Positions 47,562 through 57,539 of a DNA stretch of 64,000 nucleotides are shown here, in pieces. Below the pieces are notes generated by a model. It was not told where the DNA came from. It saw only the letters and a program-made list of their open reading frames with translations, and made no database searches. Position numbers and translations under genes: made by a program. The stretch spans positions 35,615,989-35,679,988 of the forward strand of contig OY829326.1 in NCBI GenBank assembly GCA_963691655.1, written 5' to 3'. Within the stretch, counting starts at the first letter, position 1. Each line of letters opens with the position of its first letter. This DNA is from Toxonevra muliebris (taxonomy: Eukaryota > Arthropoda > Insecta > Diptera > Pallopteridae).

Positions 47562-47572
47562 CATACTCGACA

Positions 47573-47984
<412 letters not shown>

Positions 47985-48123
47985 GTTTATTGATTTGATA
48001 TATAAATTTTGAAGTAACACTAGGAAATTCAAAAGCTTGAGTATTGTAACGTAATTGAGAGTCAACGTTTTTACATATTAATGAATATAATGAATGAGGT
48101 GGAATCATTACTGAAACGAACTT

Positions 48124-48129
48124 AATAAA
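48124..48129 (+). terminator. poly(A) signal of gene B
   Basis: AATAAA about 140 bases after the gene B stop codon; the first clear signal downstream. Confidence 0.6.
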
Positions 48130-48134
48130 AATTA

Positions 48135-49399
48135 TACGCAAGCAAAAATTACACACCGTTTTACTTTTACAATAAGCAAATATCTTTATCTCTTCTTCGG
48201 TAAAACGAATCGAAGTTCAATAACATAAAGTTGTCATGGAATGGATTACCAATTTCAATCCTATAAAACTTTTGCACAGGACAAGTATATGTTCGCATAA
48301 GGCAGTGAATGTTTGATTTGAGAGCTGATCAGCAAGCAGCAAGGTTATCTAAGGAATTTCTTTTTCCAATAAGAGGTTTTGCGCTCTAGGAATCTGTATT
48401 CTATAAGTTGAATAGCAGCAAACTCTGCTTTAACGTTTCAGTTAAGTGCTGAACACAATGGATGCGATCCCATGCATTCCTATAAAGACGAACTTATTGG
48501 TTGGAATACTGCAGTAATTGTCGAAGTTGAATCAATTTCGATTTGAAAAATATGTAGCTGAAATAATTTCATTTTGCTTTTATATATTATTTTTCTTGGA
48601 ATAAAATTTTTCTTAATAAATTTATGACAAGCTTTATTAAAAATTATTATTTTCTATTTCCAGAAAATAAAAAAAGGCGGGGAATAGAATTAAAACCGGT
48701 TTGTCGTTGCCGTATTCATTATGTTCAAGTCACACTCAACACAATAACAATCGATGCAAGCGATGTCATGTCATCATATTACAGAATTGCTGTCACTTGC
48801 ATTCTGTTCAGCACTTTAGAAAATTAGTTAATGCAACCCTGAGATGAATAATCTAGAAGTACTCTAGAGCATTGTGGAAAAAATCTAAATAGACATAGAT
48901 TTTATGCTGATATTGCCAATTATAATTGGTGGTTATTCCTTCAATAGATTCAGCCATATCAAAATAGTAAGATGTTGCTTTATTTACTTGGCAAGAAAAA
49001 AATTTCAGACGGAGTATTTCTCAGTTTTGAAAAATGAGCAGTCATCATTAAGGTTACACAAATACTTAGTTTTAAAAATGTCTATCTTTGTACAAGAAAA
49101 CTAAAATTTATTAAAGAAAATAATTTGTAATGTTATTTTCTGTTGATTTTTACATTAATTCGACTATTCTCCACATTTCGGAAAACTCCACATATCTTGG
49201 CATCCCTGACTCGTGCAGCATTTACGCTCACTTGATGTCTCTCTTTGGAACATTCTGTGAAAGAACTTAAAAAGATTCATTAAGAATTGAAATTGTGTGT
49301 ATATTTTATAAAAGTATAATTACCATGATTTTTTACTACCGATTGAAACTGTTTTAAAAAATGGTTTGGGTTCTAGGGTGTTTCTAGGAGCAGTTTGGC

Positions 49400-49400
<1 letters not shown>
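48135..49400. other. gene-free sequence
   Basis: AT-rich, no feature with support. ORFs at 48624-48827 and 48904-49104 lack recognisable motifs. Confidence 0.5.

Positions 49401-49402
<2 letters not shown>

Positions 49403-49430
<28 letters not shown>
49403..49430. repeat. (AG)14 microsatellite
   Basis: Fourteen uninterrupted AG units. Confidence 0.95.
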
Positions 49431-49436
<6 letters not shown>

Positions 49437-49439
49437 GTG

Positions 49440-49740
49440 TCTGTGCCTGTAGTAGCAGTCAGGTTTCACTTAAACTTACTTAACTTTCTAACTGCTTCAA
49501 AGCTAGCTCAGCAATGCAAATCCGGGCTTAATTGGGCTAGAAAACATAGTAACCTATTGTTGGTACTAGCTCCTGGATACTCAAGAATTCCAGGAAATTA
49601 ATGGTTTCTTGGGCCCTGAAGCTGAACTTTCTTCATCTTCGACAAGACCACCGTTAACGAATGGATCGATTTGACTCACAATTGTAAATAGTAAGAATTG
49701 TGAAGCAGCATGCAGACAAAACACATGTTATGGGTTGGTG
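49440..49740 (+). pseudogene. LINE RNase H fragment related to the 36-kb copy
   Basis: The plus strand reads LLNFLTASKLAQQCKSGLNW, ARKHSNLLLVLAPGYSRIPGN and, after shifts, GFLGPEAELS, TVNEWIDLTHN and MQTKHMLW. This matches block by block the RNase H end of the LINE at 36.3-36.7 kb (LLNPLTTSKLVMHCKSRLD, WVPGHSGILGN, GFLGPEPVHSLSS, INKWVDLTHN, RQTKTML). It is an older copy of the same family in the opposite orientation. Confidence 0.85.
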
Positions 49741-49744
49741 AGAT

Positions 49745-50275
49745 TATGTACAGAGTGAATTTTTAATCTTGAATCTTGCAAAATCTCGGGTAATAAGCAC
49801 ACTATGAAAAAAATTTAAGCATTCCGCTGAGGAAATATATTAGTGCCCTTCAGCCTCGTAGGTGGGACGGTAATAAAAAATTGTGTTCTTATTTAAGATA
49901 TCAAAGGGGAGAGGGGGTCTAATTTTAGCACTATTATATTTCCTCCGAATGCCGGAATGCTTAAATTTTAGTTATGAACATATTTTTTCATAGTAAAACT
50001 TGAAAGTTTTAGGTTAAAAAAACGCTCAAATATTAAGTTAAATAACTCATCCTGTATATATAGGTCTAAATATGATTGGTCTGAGAAATAAAATAGTGTG
50101 AGATGACTGCTGATCACATTCCTAGTATCGAATATAGAACAGCAAAAGGGAACCAGGATGAAGCATAATGGGCGTAACCATGTCTGAGTGCTGCTTTCTA
50201 GCAAACTTATTTTTCTGTTCCAAAAAAAGGACGCGCTTTCGCATTACTCCTATGGGTGATCTCGAAAATAATTAA
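49745..50275. other. gene-free sequence
   Basis: Nothing recognised, apart from GCATTCCG near 49824 and the inverted CGGAATGC near 49954 (with AATTTAAG flanks), which may be ends of a very small inverted-repeat element. Confidence 0.45.
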
Positions 50276-50279
50276 ACTC

Positions 50280-50815
50280 TTAACCCTCTAGTTCCCAAAT
50301 TTTTGATTGACTAAAACAAAATCGGAATTGTTTAATATTGGCGTAAAAAACATAAACTGATTTAAAAACCCCCAAAAAAAAAACTAATAGGCGTGGTTTT
50401 ATGAAGTGAGAGAGTTTGAACGCCTAAAATTATTTGTTCTTGATTAAGCTTTTTATTAATTTGTTTTAAGTAATTAAATATTTTATATAAAAAATTCAAA
50501 GTCTTAGCTATCCATAGCTTTTTTTTATCTGAATACAATGACGGGAAGTATTTAATTTATTTTTTTTATTTTTTTCACTTTTATCCCAAATACCATCAAA
50601 ATAATTAATTTTCCTATTTTTCATAAATTTTTGACTTTGACTATCGCTAACTTCTGTAATACGCATCATAGTTCACAACTGATGCATTTTTTTAAAAGCT
50701 TGGGACATTCCCTAAACGATATGATAAAATGTAGCAACAGAAAACGTTTATGGTGGCAATTCCATCCCTTTTGGTGAAGGCCGTCTAGAGGCGTGGTTGG
50801 GAACTAGAGGGTTAA
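50280..50815. mobile_element. piggyBac-type non-autonomous element, 528 bp
   Basis: TTAA at 50280-50283 and 50812-50815 flank perfect 15-bp terminal inverted repeats: CCCTCTAGTTCCCAA (50284-50298) and TTGGGAACTAGAGGG (50797-50811). TTAA duplication with CCC...GGG ends is the piggyBac hallmark. No transposase ORF; the interior is AT-rich. An internally deleted, diverged relative sits inverted at 39.9 kb. Perfect ends suggest relatively recent mobilisation in trans. Confidence 0.9.
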
Positions 50816-51422
50816 GTAAATTAACTAAATAAAAAAAAAAAATTTATAAAAATAAAATGTGATGTAAATAAGTGAGTAAAAATGTAAGCTTAAAATGTAA
50901 GTATCCAAAAAATTGCATAATCATGCTTAACTGCTACTTTTACTATTAACTATGAAAATTGTCGATCATGTTTACGAGCTATTCACAAGAAATCTCATAA
51001 ACTTGAATGCCCCTAAACATATTCCAATTACAATTTAAACCAATTTCTTCACTTACTTAATAATTATAGCACCAAAGTTTGTGTGAAATCATTCTTACGA
51101 AAATTCTTATCTCAATAAGATTCTTGATTTTTTATTCTCAATATTAAACAGTTTAATTTACGGTTCTCGCGCTAATATTATCAACACCGATCGACAACAT
51201 ATGTACAAACACGAAATTGTAGCCAAGTCATCGCTTCTATTTATTTATGTATTTGATTTCTAGTGGTTATTGCTTTTGGTAAGCGTTTTTAATCATCTTC
51301 ACATCATCGTGATGACTAATGATTTAATGAGTTGCTTGTGTTTTTGTTGTTGGTTGTAGGTTCAAATTAATGAATCTCCCTTTTGGTTAGAGCGATATCA
51401 ATAAATTTAACATATATACAAC

Positions 51423-51576
51423 TACAGTAATCCCCGCTTAATTGTGTTTCTCATTTAGTTATGCAGAAAATTTTTTTGATTTTAGTTCAAAATATACTCA
51501 AATTTCACGGTTAACTTCATGCCCTGGTTAATTGAGTCAGAATTGAGATCGTTGTAATTAAGCGGGGATTACTGTA
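51423..51576. mobile_element. 150-bp pogo-type MITE
   Basis: TA dinucleotides at 51423-51424 and 51575-51576 flank perfect 19-bp inverted repeats, CAGTAATCCCCGCTTAATT (51425-51443 and inverted 51556-51574). TA target with CAG...CTG ends resembles pogo/Tigger-type elements of the Tc1/mariner superfamily. Too short to encode anything. Confidence 0.85.
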
Positions 51577-52260
51577 TATTTATGCATATATTTACATTCG
51601 ATTTTTAGATTGAAGTTTTAGTTTGTTTTAACTGTAACAATGAAACTATCGCAATCACATAAAGTGGTAAAGTTTATTTTTTTATTTCTTTTACAAATTA
51701 ATTGGATTTGGTGTGTACATGTTTCTTTTTATGATGCCATTAACCTGTGCCAAGTATCAATCAAACAGTTTTAAATTTTACTTACTATATGTGTTAAAAA
51801 CAAAGAAGAAAAACAGTAAATTTAGGGCACATTTTTCATTCATTTAGTTGAACTGAAATTAAATTTCTTTAAATTATACTTAAATAAAAAAAAAAAAAAA
51901 CCTTATAAAAAGGAGCAACTTAAAGTGGATATCTATTTACAAATACGATTTATGTTGCACCAAACACTAAGTTAATATTAAAAAAACTGAGTCAATAATT
52001 AAAAAATTATTTACTATTAATTTATTATTCTATAAAGTTCTGATCAATTGCTTCGAAAATACATAAAGATTGTCATGCCATAAGGTTTGTTTACGGATTC
52101 AAGGTAACGAACAGCACTGTGCTGAAGGGAATCTTTGAAGTCCTACAACTTAAACGTCCAAGGCAAAATTAGTCGCCGTAAAAAGTTAAACAACATTTTG
52201 TTTTCACACCAACCCTTCATCCCTATCCGTACTCTAATTTCGAATATCCGCATTTCGAGA
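51577..52260. other. gene-free sequence
   Basis: AT-rich with a poly-A run near 51886-51899. Confidence 0.5.
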
Positions 52261-52270
52261 GCAGCGTTCA

Positions 52271-53480
52271 CTTACTTACTTACCGATGATCTACAACCGA
52301 TTATCGGTCTTGGCCGCCTCTATAAAGCCTCGCCAGTCGCTTCGGCATACGCGCGCCGGCGCCAGTTAGTAAGGCCAAGTGCAGACAGGTCCCCCTGTAC
52401 CTGGTTTTTCCAACGGAGATTAGGTCTTCCTCTTCTGCGCGTTCCACCTCCGTGGCTCGAACAAAATACCCTTCTATCCGGAGTACATTCATCCATTCGC
52501 TCAACATGACCCAGCCAACGAAGCCGCTGGAGTTTTATGCGCTTGACTACGTCAATGTCAGCGTACAGCTCATACAGCTCATGGTTCCATCTTATACAAT
52601 ACACGTCGTCCACGCACACAGGACCATAGATCTTGCGAAGTATCTTTCTCTCGAACGCTCCCAACAGCCTCTCATCGTTGGTGGTTAATGTCCACGTCTC
52701 AGCGCCATACATTAGGACGGGAAGGATTAGTGACTTGAAGAGCGTTTTTTTCGTACGTGGAGAGAGGGCCCTACTTCTCAATTGCCTACTGAGCCCGTGG
52801 TAACACCTGTTGGCAAGAGTTATTCTTCGCTTGATCTCAAGGCTGACATTATTGTTGGTCTTGATGCTGGATCCGAGATAAACGAAATCCTTGACGACTT
52901 CGAATTTGTAATTGTCAAAAGTGACATTTTGTCCAAGACGCCGTGACTCTTTGTTTGTTGACACAAGGTATTTCGTTTTGTCCTCGTTCACCACTAGGCC
53001 CAATCGACGAGACTCCCTCTCCAAGTTGGAGAATGCTGCACTGACTGCTCGCGCGTTGATGCCAATGATGTCAATATCATCAGCATATGCTAGCAGCATG
53101 ACACTCTTGTAAAAGATAGTGCCAGAGATATCGATGTTCGCAGTTCGAATTATTTTTTCCAGCATTAGGTTAGAGAAGTCGGAAGATAGAGAATCACATT
53201 GTCTAAAACCTTTTTTGGTATCAAATGGCGCGGAGAGGTTAGTCCCAATTTTCACTGCGCTGGTGGTGTCTGTCAGTGTTATTTTGCAAAGACGAATGAG
53301 CTTTGCAGGGATACCAAAACCAGACATTGCGGCGTATAGGTGATCTCTAATCGTGCTGTCGAAAGCGGCTTTATAATCGACGAATAGATGATGGTGTATG
53401 TCGATTTGTTTTTCCTTGAGGGGACTTGGGGGCGCAGAACACAAGGTAAAGTCTGTGACCGCCTCAGGAGAGTCCACATT
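52271..53480 (-). mobile_element. 5'-truncated LINE ending in a (TAAG)n tail
   Basis: Minus-strand RT copy whose 3' end is a short TAAG/GTAA repeat (CTTACTTACTTAC at 52271-52283) and not poly(A), as in RTE-type LINEs. The 5' boundary lies between the RT start (about 53430) and about 53700; sequence out to 53700 may be joined 5' UTR of the same element. RTE-like placement is tentative. Confidence 0.75.
52320..53477 (-). CDS. LINE reverse transcriptase, C-terminal 385 codons open
   Basis: RT palm and thumb with a long C-terminal domain. Motif A is HHLFVDYKAAFDS, motif B is KGFRQCDSLSS (the family's G in RQGDxLS is C here), and motif C is LLAYADDIDIIG (YADD at 53076-53087), then FVYLGSSI. The tail has LILPVLMYGAETWTL, FERKILRKIYGP, RLRWLGHVERM and RRRGRPNLRWKNQV. 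The frame has no stop, unlike other LINEs here, but the endonuclease and first RT motifs are missing and the first 20 or so residues (MDSPEAVTDF...) may not belong. A frameshift probably truncates the extreme C-terminus (ARMPKRLARLYRGGQDR in the next frame). Not functional as it stands. Confidence 0.85.
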   Translation of the reverse strand: MDSPEAVTDFTLCSAPPSPLKEKQIDIHHHLFVDYKAAFDSTIRDHLYAAMSGFGIPAKLIRLCKITLTDTTSAVKIGTNLSAPFDTKKGFRQCDSLSSDFSNLMLEKIIRTANIDISGTIFYKSVMLLAYADDIDIIGINARAVSAAFSNLERESRRLGLVVNEDKTKYLVSTNKESRRLGQNVTFDNYKFEVVKDFVYLGSSIKTNNNVSLEIKRRITLANRCYHGLSRQLRSRALSPRTKKTLFKSLILPVLMYGAETWTLTTNDERLLGAFERKILRKIYGPVCVDDVYCIRWNHELYELYADIDVVKRIKLQRLRWLGHVERMDECTPDRRVFCSSHGGGTRRRGRPNLRWKNQVQGDLSALGLTNWRRRAYAEATGEAL

Positions 53481-53484
53481 CGAT

Positions 53485-53730
53485 CCTTGCGCTTCTCCGT
53501 CTCAAGTCGACACACAGCCTCCTCGTGGCGCCCCCTGGATAGCGATCTGACAACCCTCGGTGAGCTAACTAATGCGTGCGGCGGGTTTCTCCGTGACCTT
53601 GAATGAATGGTTGTGCGTCGGGCTTGGAACCCACCACGTCAAAAACAATGAATCCAATAAAGAAGCCTCGGATAACGGACTCCCCTAATGTTGACGACCC
53701 CAGCAAACGAAAGCAGCGTTTACTCAGGGT
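53485..53730. other. GC-richer segment, possible LINE 5' region
   Basis: Unusually GC-rich for the window and directly upstream of the RT frame. No coding motif identified. It may be the element 5' UTR fused to the RT by internal deletion. Confidence 0.3.
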
Positions 53731-53734
53731 TTTA

Positions 53735-53990
53735 TTTGAATTCTGGTCTAAATTTTGGTTTGCTTTTAATTTGTATTTGGCCTCTTTCAAGCCTCAGTTT
53801 TAATCTAAATCTTGCTTTGAGTCCTAGTTGAAATTTTGGTCTGAGTTGGCTTGATTTTGATACGAATTTTGGTCTAAATTTCGGCCCGGAACCGGGCAGA
53901 ATTTTGTTTTAAATTTTGGTCTGAATTCGGCTGGAATTTTGATACAGTTTTTTTAAAATTAGTTTGGTCTGTACACAAGTTTAGTCTAAC
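53735..53990 (+). repeat. ~12-bp GGTCTGA array, block 5
   Basis: Units such as TCTGGTCTAAATTTTGGTTT and TTTTGGTCTGAA repeat through about 250 bp, starting just past the GC-rich LINE flank. Confidence 0.85.
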
Positions 53991-53994
53991 TACA

Positions 53995-54640
53995 CAAGTA
54001 CACACGGTTTTGGACATGAGCAACCAAAAGCTGTTTTGGAGATAATTTGGGGAGTTAAATTCAAATCTTCAATTCGATTTAGAAAATTGGTTCTATTTTT
54101 TTTACTATTTTTGACAACTAATGGCAATTTTATTCAATAAAAGTTATAAATCAGAAATGAAGAGCTATTGCACTTTGTCGTTTGTATTGTTTAGGGTCAG
54201 TTTCACGCATACGCACCTAACAGTAGTCGCTCATCATGTCCTCGTCCAAAAATCCTTGGTATCGTCTCGTTTTTCGATTTTAGCCAAGTCTTAATGTAAC
54301 CTCTCTCCCAGCTCGTCGCTCTTGTCGCCCAAGTATTCAGGAAAGAGATCGAGATGTAAGTACAGGAATCTTCAATCTTGCGGCAATTTTTTAACAAATT
54401 GTTGGGGGATTTGTGGTTACCGAGAAAGCTGTGAACAACACTTTGGAAATGGTGTTTCATTGGGCGTTAAACATTTTGTAAAGTTTCCTTCCGATAAATA
54501 TTCCTTCTTTGAGCACATTTGTCATTATATTGCTTTTTTTCCAAGCTTACAACATCCGCAAACGTTAAATTAGATTAGATTGTTGAGGAGGTGGCAAGAC
54601 GATCCCTGATCACTGTGGCCAACTTGGGCCTATTGTGATA
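53995..54640. other. gene-free sequence
   Basis: No gene or element recognised. Confidence 0.5.
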
Positions 54641-54680
54641 TCCAGAGCTGGATAAATTCAATTACATTACAATACCAATT

Positions 54681-54762
54681 CCAGGGAATTTGTAATTGGT
54701 ACTTTTTGTTTTCAATAAGCTGATTTCCAGGGAATTTGTAATTGGTACTTTTTGTTTTCAAT
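54681..54762. repeat. 36-bp direct repeat, two copies
   Basis: 54681-54716 and 54727-54762 are identical, 46 bp apart start to start, each beginning CCAGGGAATTTGTAATTGG. They sit at the left of the palindromic element and are made of the same AATTCC/GTAATTG words. Confidence 0.9.
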
Positions 54763-54885
54763 TCCTTAGTAATGGAATTGATAAAAGTTTCAATTTCATT
54801 ACAAGTAATTGTAATTTTAAATTCCTAGGTAATGGAACTGAAACTGATAAAATTTTCGATTCCACAACAGGAAATTGTATTTTGT

Positions 54886-55133
54886 AATTAAAAATATATC
54901 AATTCCTTAAAGGAATTGAATATGTAATTGAATAGAAAGGAATTTAATATTTAAGTGTAAACAATTACTTTCATGGAATTAAATTCCAATTCCTCAATCA
55001 ATTACTTTCTTGGAATAAAATTCCAATTTAGTTGGAATGATTCCTCGAAAGTAATTGATTACACTTAAATATTAAATTCCTTTCTATTCAATTACATATT
55101 CAATTCCTTTAAGGAATTGATATATTTTTAATT
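54886..55133. mobile_element. near-perfect palindrome with 92-bp arms (foldback MITE)
   Basis: The left arm 54886-54977 and right arm 55042-55133 are inverted copies with only about three mismatches, separated by 64 bp. Each arm itself contains a palindrome, TCAATTCCTT-(A/T)-AAGGAATTGA, so nested cruciforms are possible. AATTCC and GTAATTG words extend left to about 54655, so the full element may be 54655-55145. No ORF and no clear target duplication. Confidence 0.85.
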
Positions 55134-55139
55134 AGTTCA

Positions 55140-56270
55140 ATTCAAAACAGCAAAAAAAAAAAAAAATAAAAATTTTGTATTTATTTATTATAGTAAATAT
55201 ACTTTTTTTAAAAAGTTTTTCAGTACACATACATCTGCATACACATACATGAATATTAAAAGCAAATTAAAATAAATTAAAATGCACAATAATATGCTTC
55301 ATTGAAACGCTCTTTAAAGCCTCCATAAATATGACAAAAGAAGGTGTAATTACGATTTTTCGTAATGATGTTAAAAGTTATGAAAAGAGTGTACTGTTTA
55401 ACCCAGATACTTGAGCAATGAATTTTCATTCGACAGAGGCAAATATAAAATAAAGAATAACCAAACAGTAAGTAAGCAATTCAGAGCAGAGGAGAAGTAC
55501 AAGTACAAGTCTCGGATGGCGACACAACGACCACAATCAACACTAATTTAGCGGAAGTAACGCGAGAAATTGTTGTGTTTCGTTCAATTCTCAGTATCAT
55601 TTGGACGGCATTTATGTATTTGACTGCCTGCCTGCTTGTCCGCCATTCAGAAACAGCGCAAAAAAACAAAAAAATGGAGTAAACCAGCAATATAGGGAGA
55701 AAGAAAGAAAAACTTTACAAAAGTTTTTCATTTCAGCTTCAGGCTTATTGTAGATCTTTCTTCTTTTTTTTTTGGTAGAATGTGTGTGTTTTCCCCAGTT
55801 GGCTGCCGTTCATTTAAAGGTTTGAATTTATGTTTGTTTTTTGTTTTCTTTACAATTTCATTTCCTTTCGTTTGGAAATGTAATTTTCACATTCTCATTG
55901 TGAATGAATGACAAGCATAGGGAGTGGCACTTTGGGCGGTCCATAGACCATTTACATTTCTCATATATTCAGTGGATTTTATTGAGCGAACAGCAAACAA
56001 ACAGACAAAGTACAAATAGGCAGACAGACAAACAGACAAACGTAAAAAGAATAATTTGTTGTGAAACGAAGAATTTTAATTATTAAGTTTTGCTTTGCTT
56101 TCTCGTTTGGCACTCTTCACACAAACAGAATGACAATATAGAATTGGTCTTACGGTTCAAGTCATCTACGATCTGTGAAACATCAGTTTTTCACAGATCA
56201 TTTCAGATTTTTGCTCAACTTGAAAATTATTTTAACCAGAAATAAAAGATTTCTCAAAGTGCGGTTCTTT
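55140..56270. other. gene-free sequence
   Basis: AT-rich. An 11-bp perfect hairpin (GATCTGTGAAA...TTTCACAGATC) lies just beyond, near 56170-56200. No gene. Confidence 0.5.
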
Positions 56271-56275
56271 GGTCT

Positions 56276-56426
56276 TGACTATGCCAGAATAAAAATCAGA
56301 CCAATAACCAGCACATACCCAGACCAAAAATTGTATCAAATTAATACAAAAAAATCATAATAAATATCAGTCTCAAACCAAAAATCAGACTAACCACCAA
56401 AACGAAAATCAGACCAAAATTAAAAC
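56276..56426 (-). repeat. GGTCTGA array, block 6
   Basis: The plus strand shows CCAAAAATCAGACTAACC and related words, i.e. the reverse complement orientation. It stops abruptly at the Harbinger-like remnant. Confidence 0.75.
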
Positions 56427-56429
56427 AAA

Positions 56430-57140
56430 TGCCCTTATTATGAACTGCGTTCGATCATCGACTGTAATCGAATGCCATGATCGAACGTATTTGAGTTTGG
56501 TATTATGACGTGCTTTAAACAGAGAATAACGCTATTGTGAATTTCGCTCATTTTGACTTGTTCACGATAGTATATTTCTATCAGCTGATCGTCATTTTGA
56601 AAAATAAATACGATTAGTTTAAAAAAGAAGTGAAAAAATAAGGGCTAATAAAAATAATGTTTCAACGAATCATAGGAAGAAGATGAGAGCTTGATGGAAC
56701 TGGCCAGAAGTAGAAAACGATTAAGTGCAGCCTTTCTAAAAAGCTTTGGCATTTACGAAATTCGTGTACAGATTTCTACAGAACTTACGACTGACCAAGG
56801 AAACGTTGGTGCACTTGATGGCCATTACAGATGAACTGCTGAAGCAATGCACATGTGCAAGATCAATTCCAAAATTGGCAACAGTTTTACGATTGAGGAA
56901 ATATCCTTTGCAATCAAAGAATTTGCTAACTGCAATTTGTTGCTCACCACTTTAGACCTGCATAAAATTTACAAAAACCGTTTAAACTTAGTTTTTAGTC
57001 CTCAAAAAGCTAAAAAAAATTGCAAAATACTTACATTTTTAACAATTATTACTCAGCATGGCGTATCGAAAGCAAAATTGTGTTCGGCAAAAAATTCGTT
57101 TTCGCAACGAAAATTTCGACAGGGTTGCACTGCTCATCAT
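56430..57140 (+). pseudogene. PIF/Harbinger-like transposase remnant
   Basis: The plus-strand frame includes FVYRFLQNLRLTKETLVHLM, ITDELLKQC, ARSIPKLATVLRLRKYPLQS. This resembles the start of HARBI1-type transposases (an F-R-LTKE-F-L block followed by a SIP-LK-LATLRFLATGS block). The downstream DDE part is not recognisable; a later frame (CSAKNSFSQRKF) is uninformative. The terminal sequence beginning CCCTTATTATGAAC may be the element end, but a clean inverted partner is not evident. Confidence 0.5.
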
Positions 57141-57172
57141 AAGAATTTTACATTCGATCTTCGATAACCAGC

Positions 57173-57533
57173 GAAGAAGAAATTAGACCAAAAGTTAAAC
57201 TAAAAATTACCAGACCAAATTTATAGAAAAAATTAAACCAAAATTTAGTGCTTAGGACTAGAGTAGTAATCAGATATGAAATCAGTTTTAGCCCCAAATT
57301 TAGACCAAATTTTAATCCGAAACTTAGGTCAAAAACCAGACTTAAATTCTGTTCGAGTTTAGACCGGTATTTCGATCTAAACTCAAACCAAATGATGACC
57401 ATAAATTAAACCGAAATCAGAACAAAAACTGACCAAAATTTTGATCAAAACTCAAACAAAAAACAGACCGAAAATGAGATCGAAATCAAATTGAACCCGG
57501 ACCAACACTCTGACCGGATTTCTGACCCTGAAT
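57173..57533 (-). repeat. GGTCTGA array, block 7
   Basis: Resumes in the same orientation as block 6 after the Harbinger-like sequence (AGACCAAAAGTTAAAC, AGACCAAATTTTAATCC). The minus-frame ORF 57148-57402 gives a FGLKFGLNLGLK periodic peptide, which is repeat translation. Confidence 0.85.
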
Positions 57534-57539
57534 CTTCAG

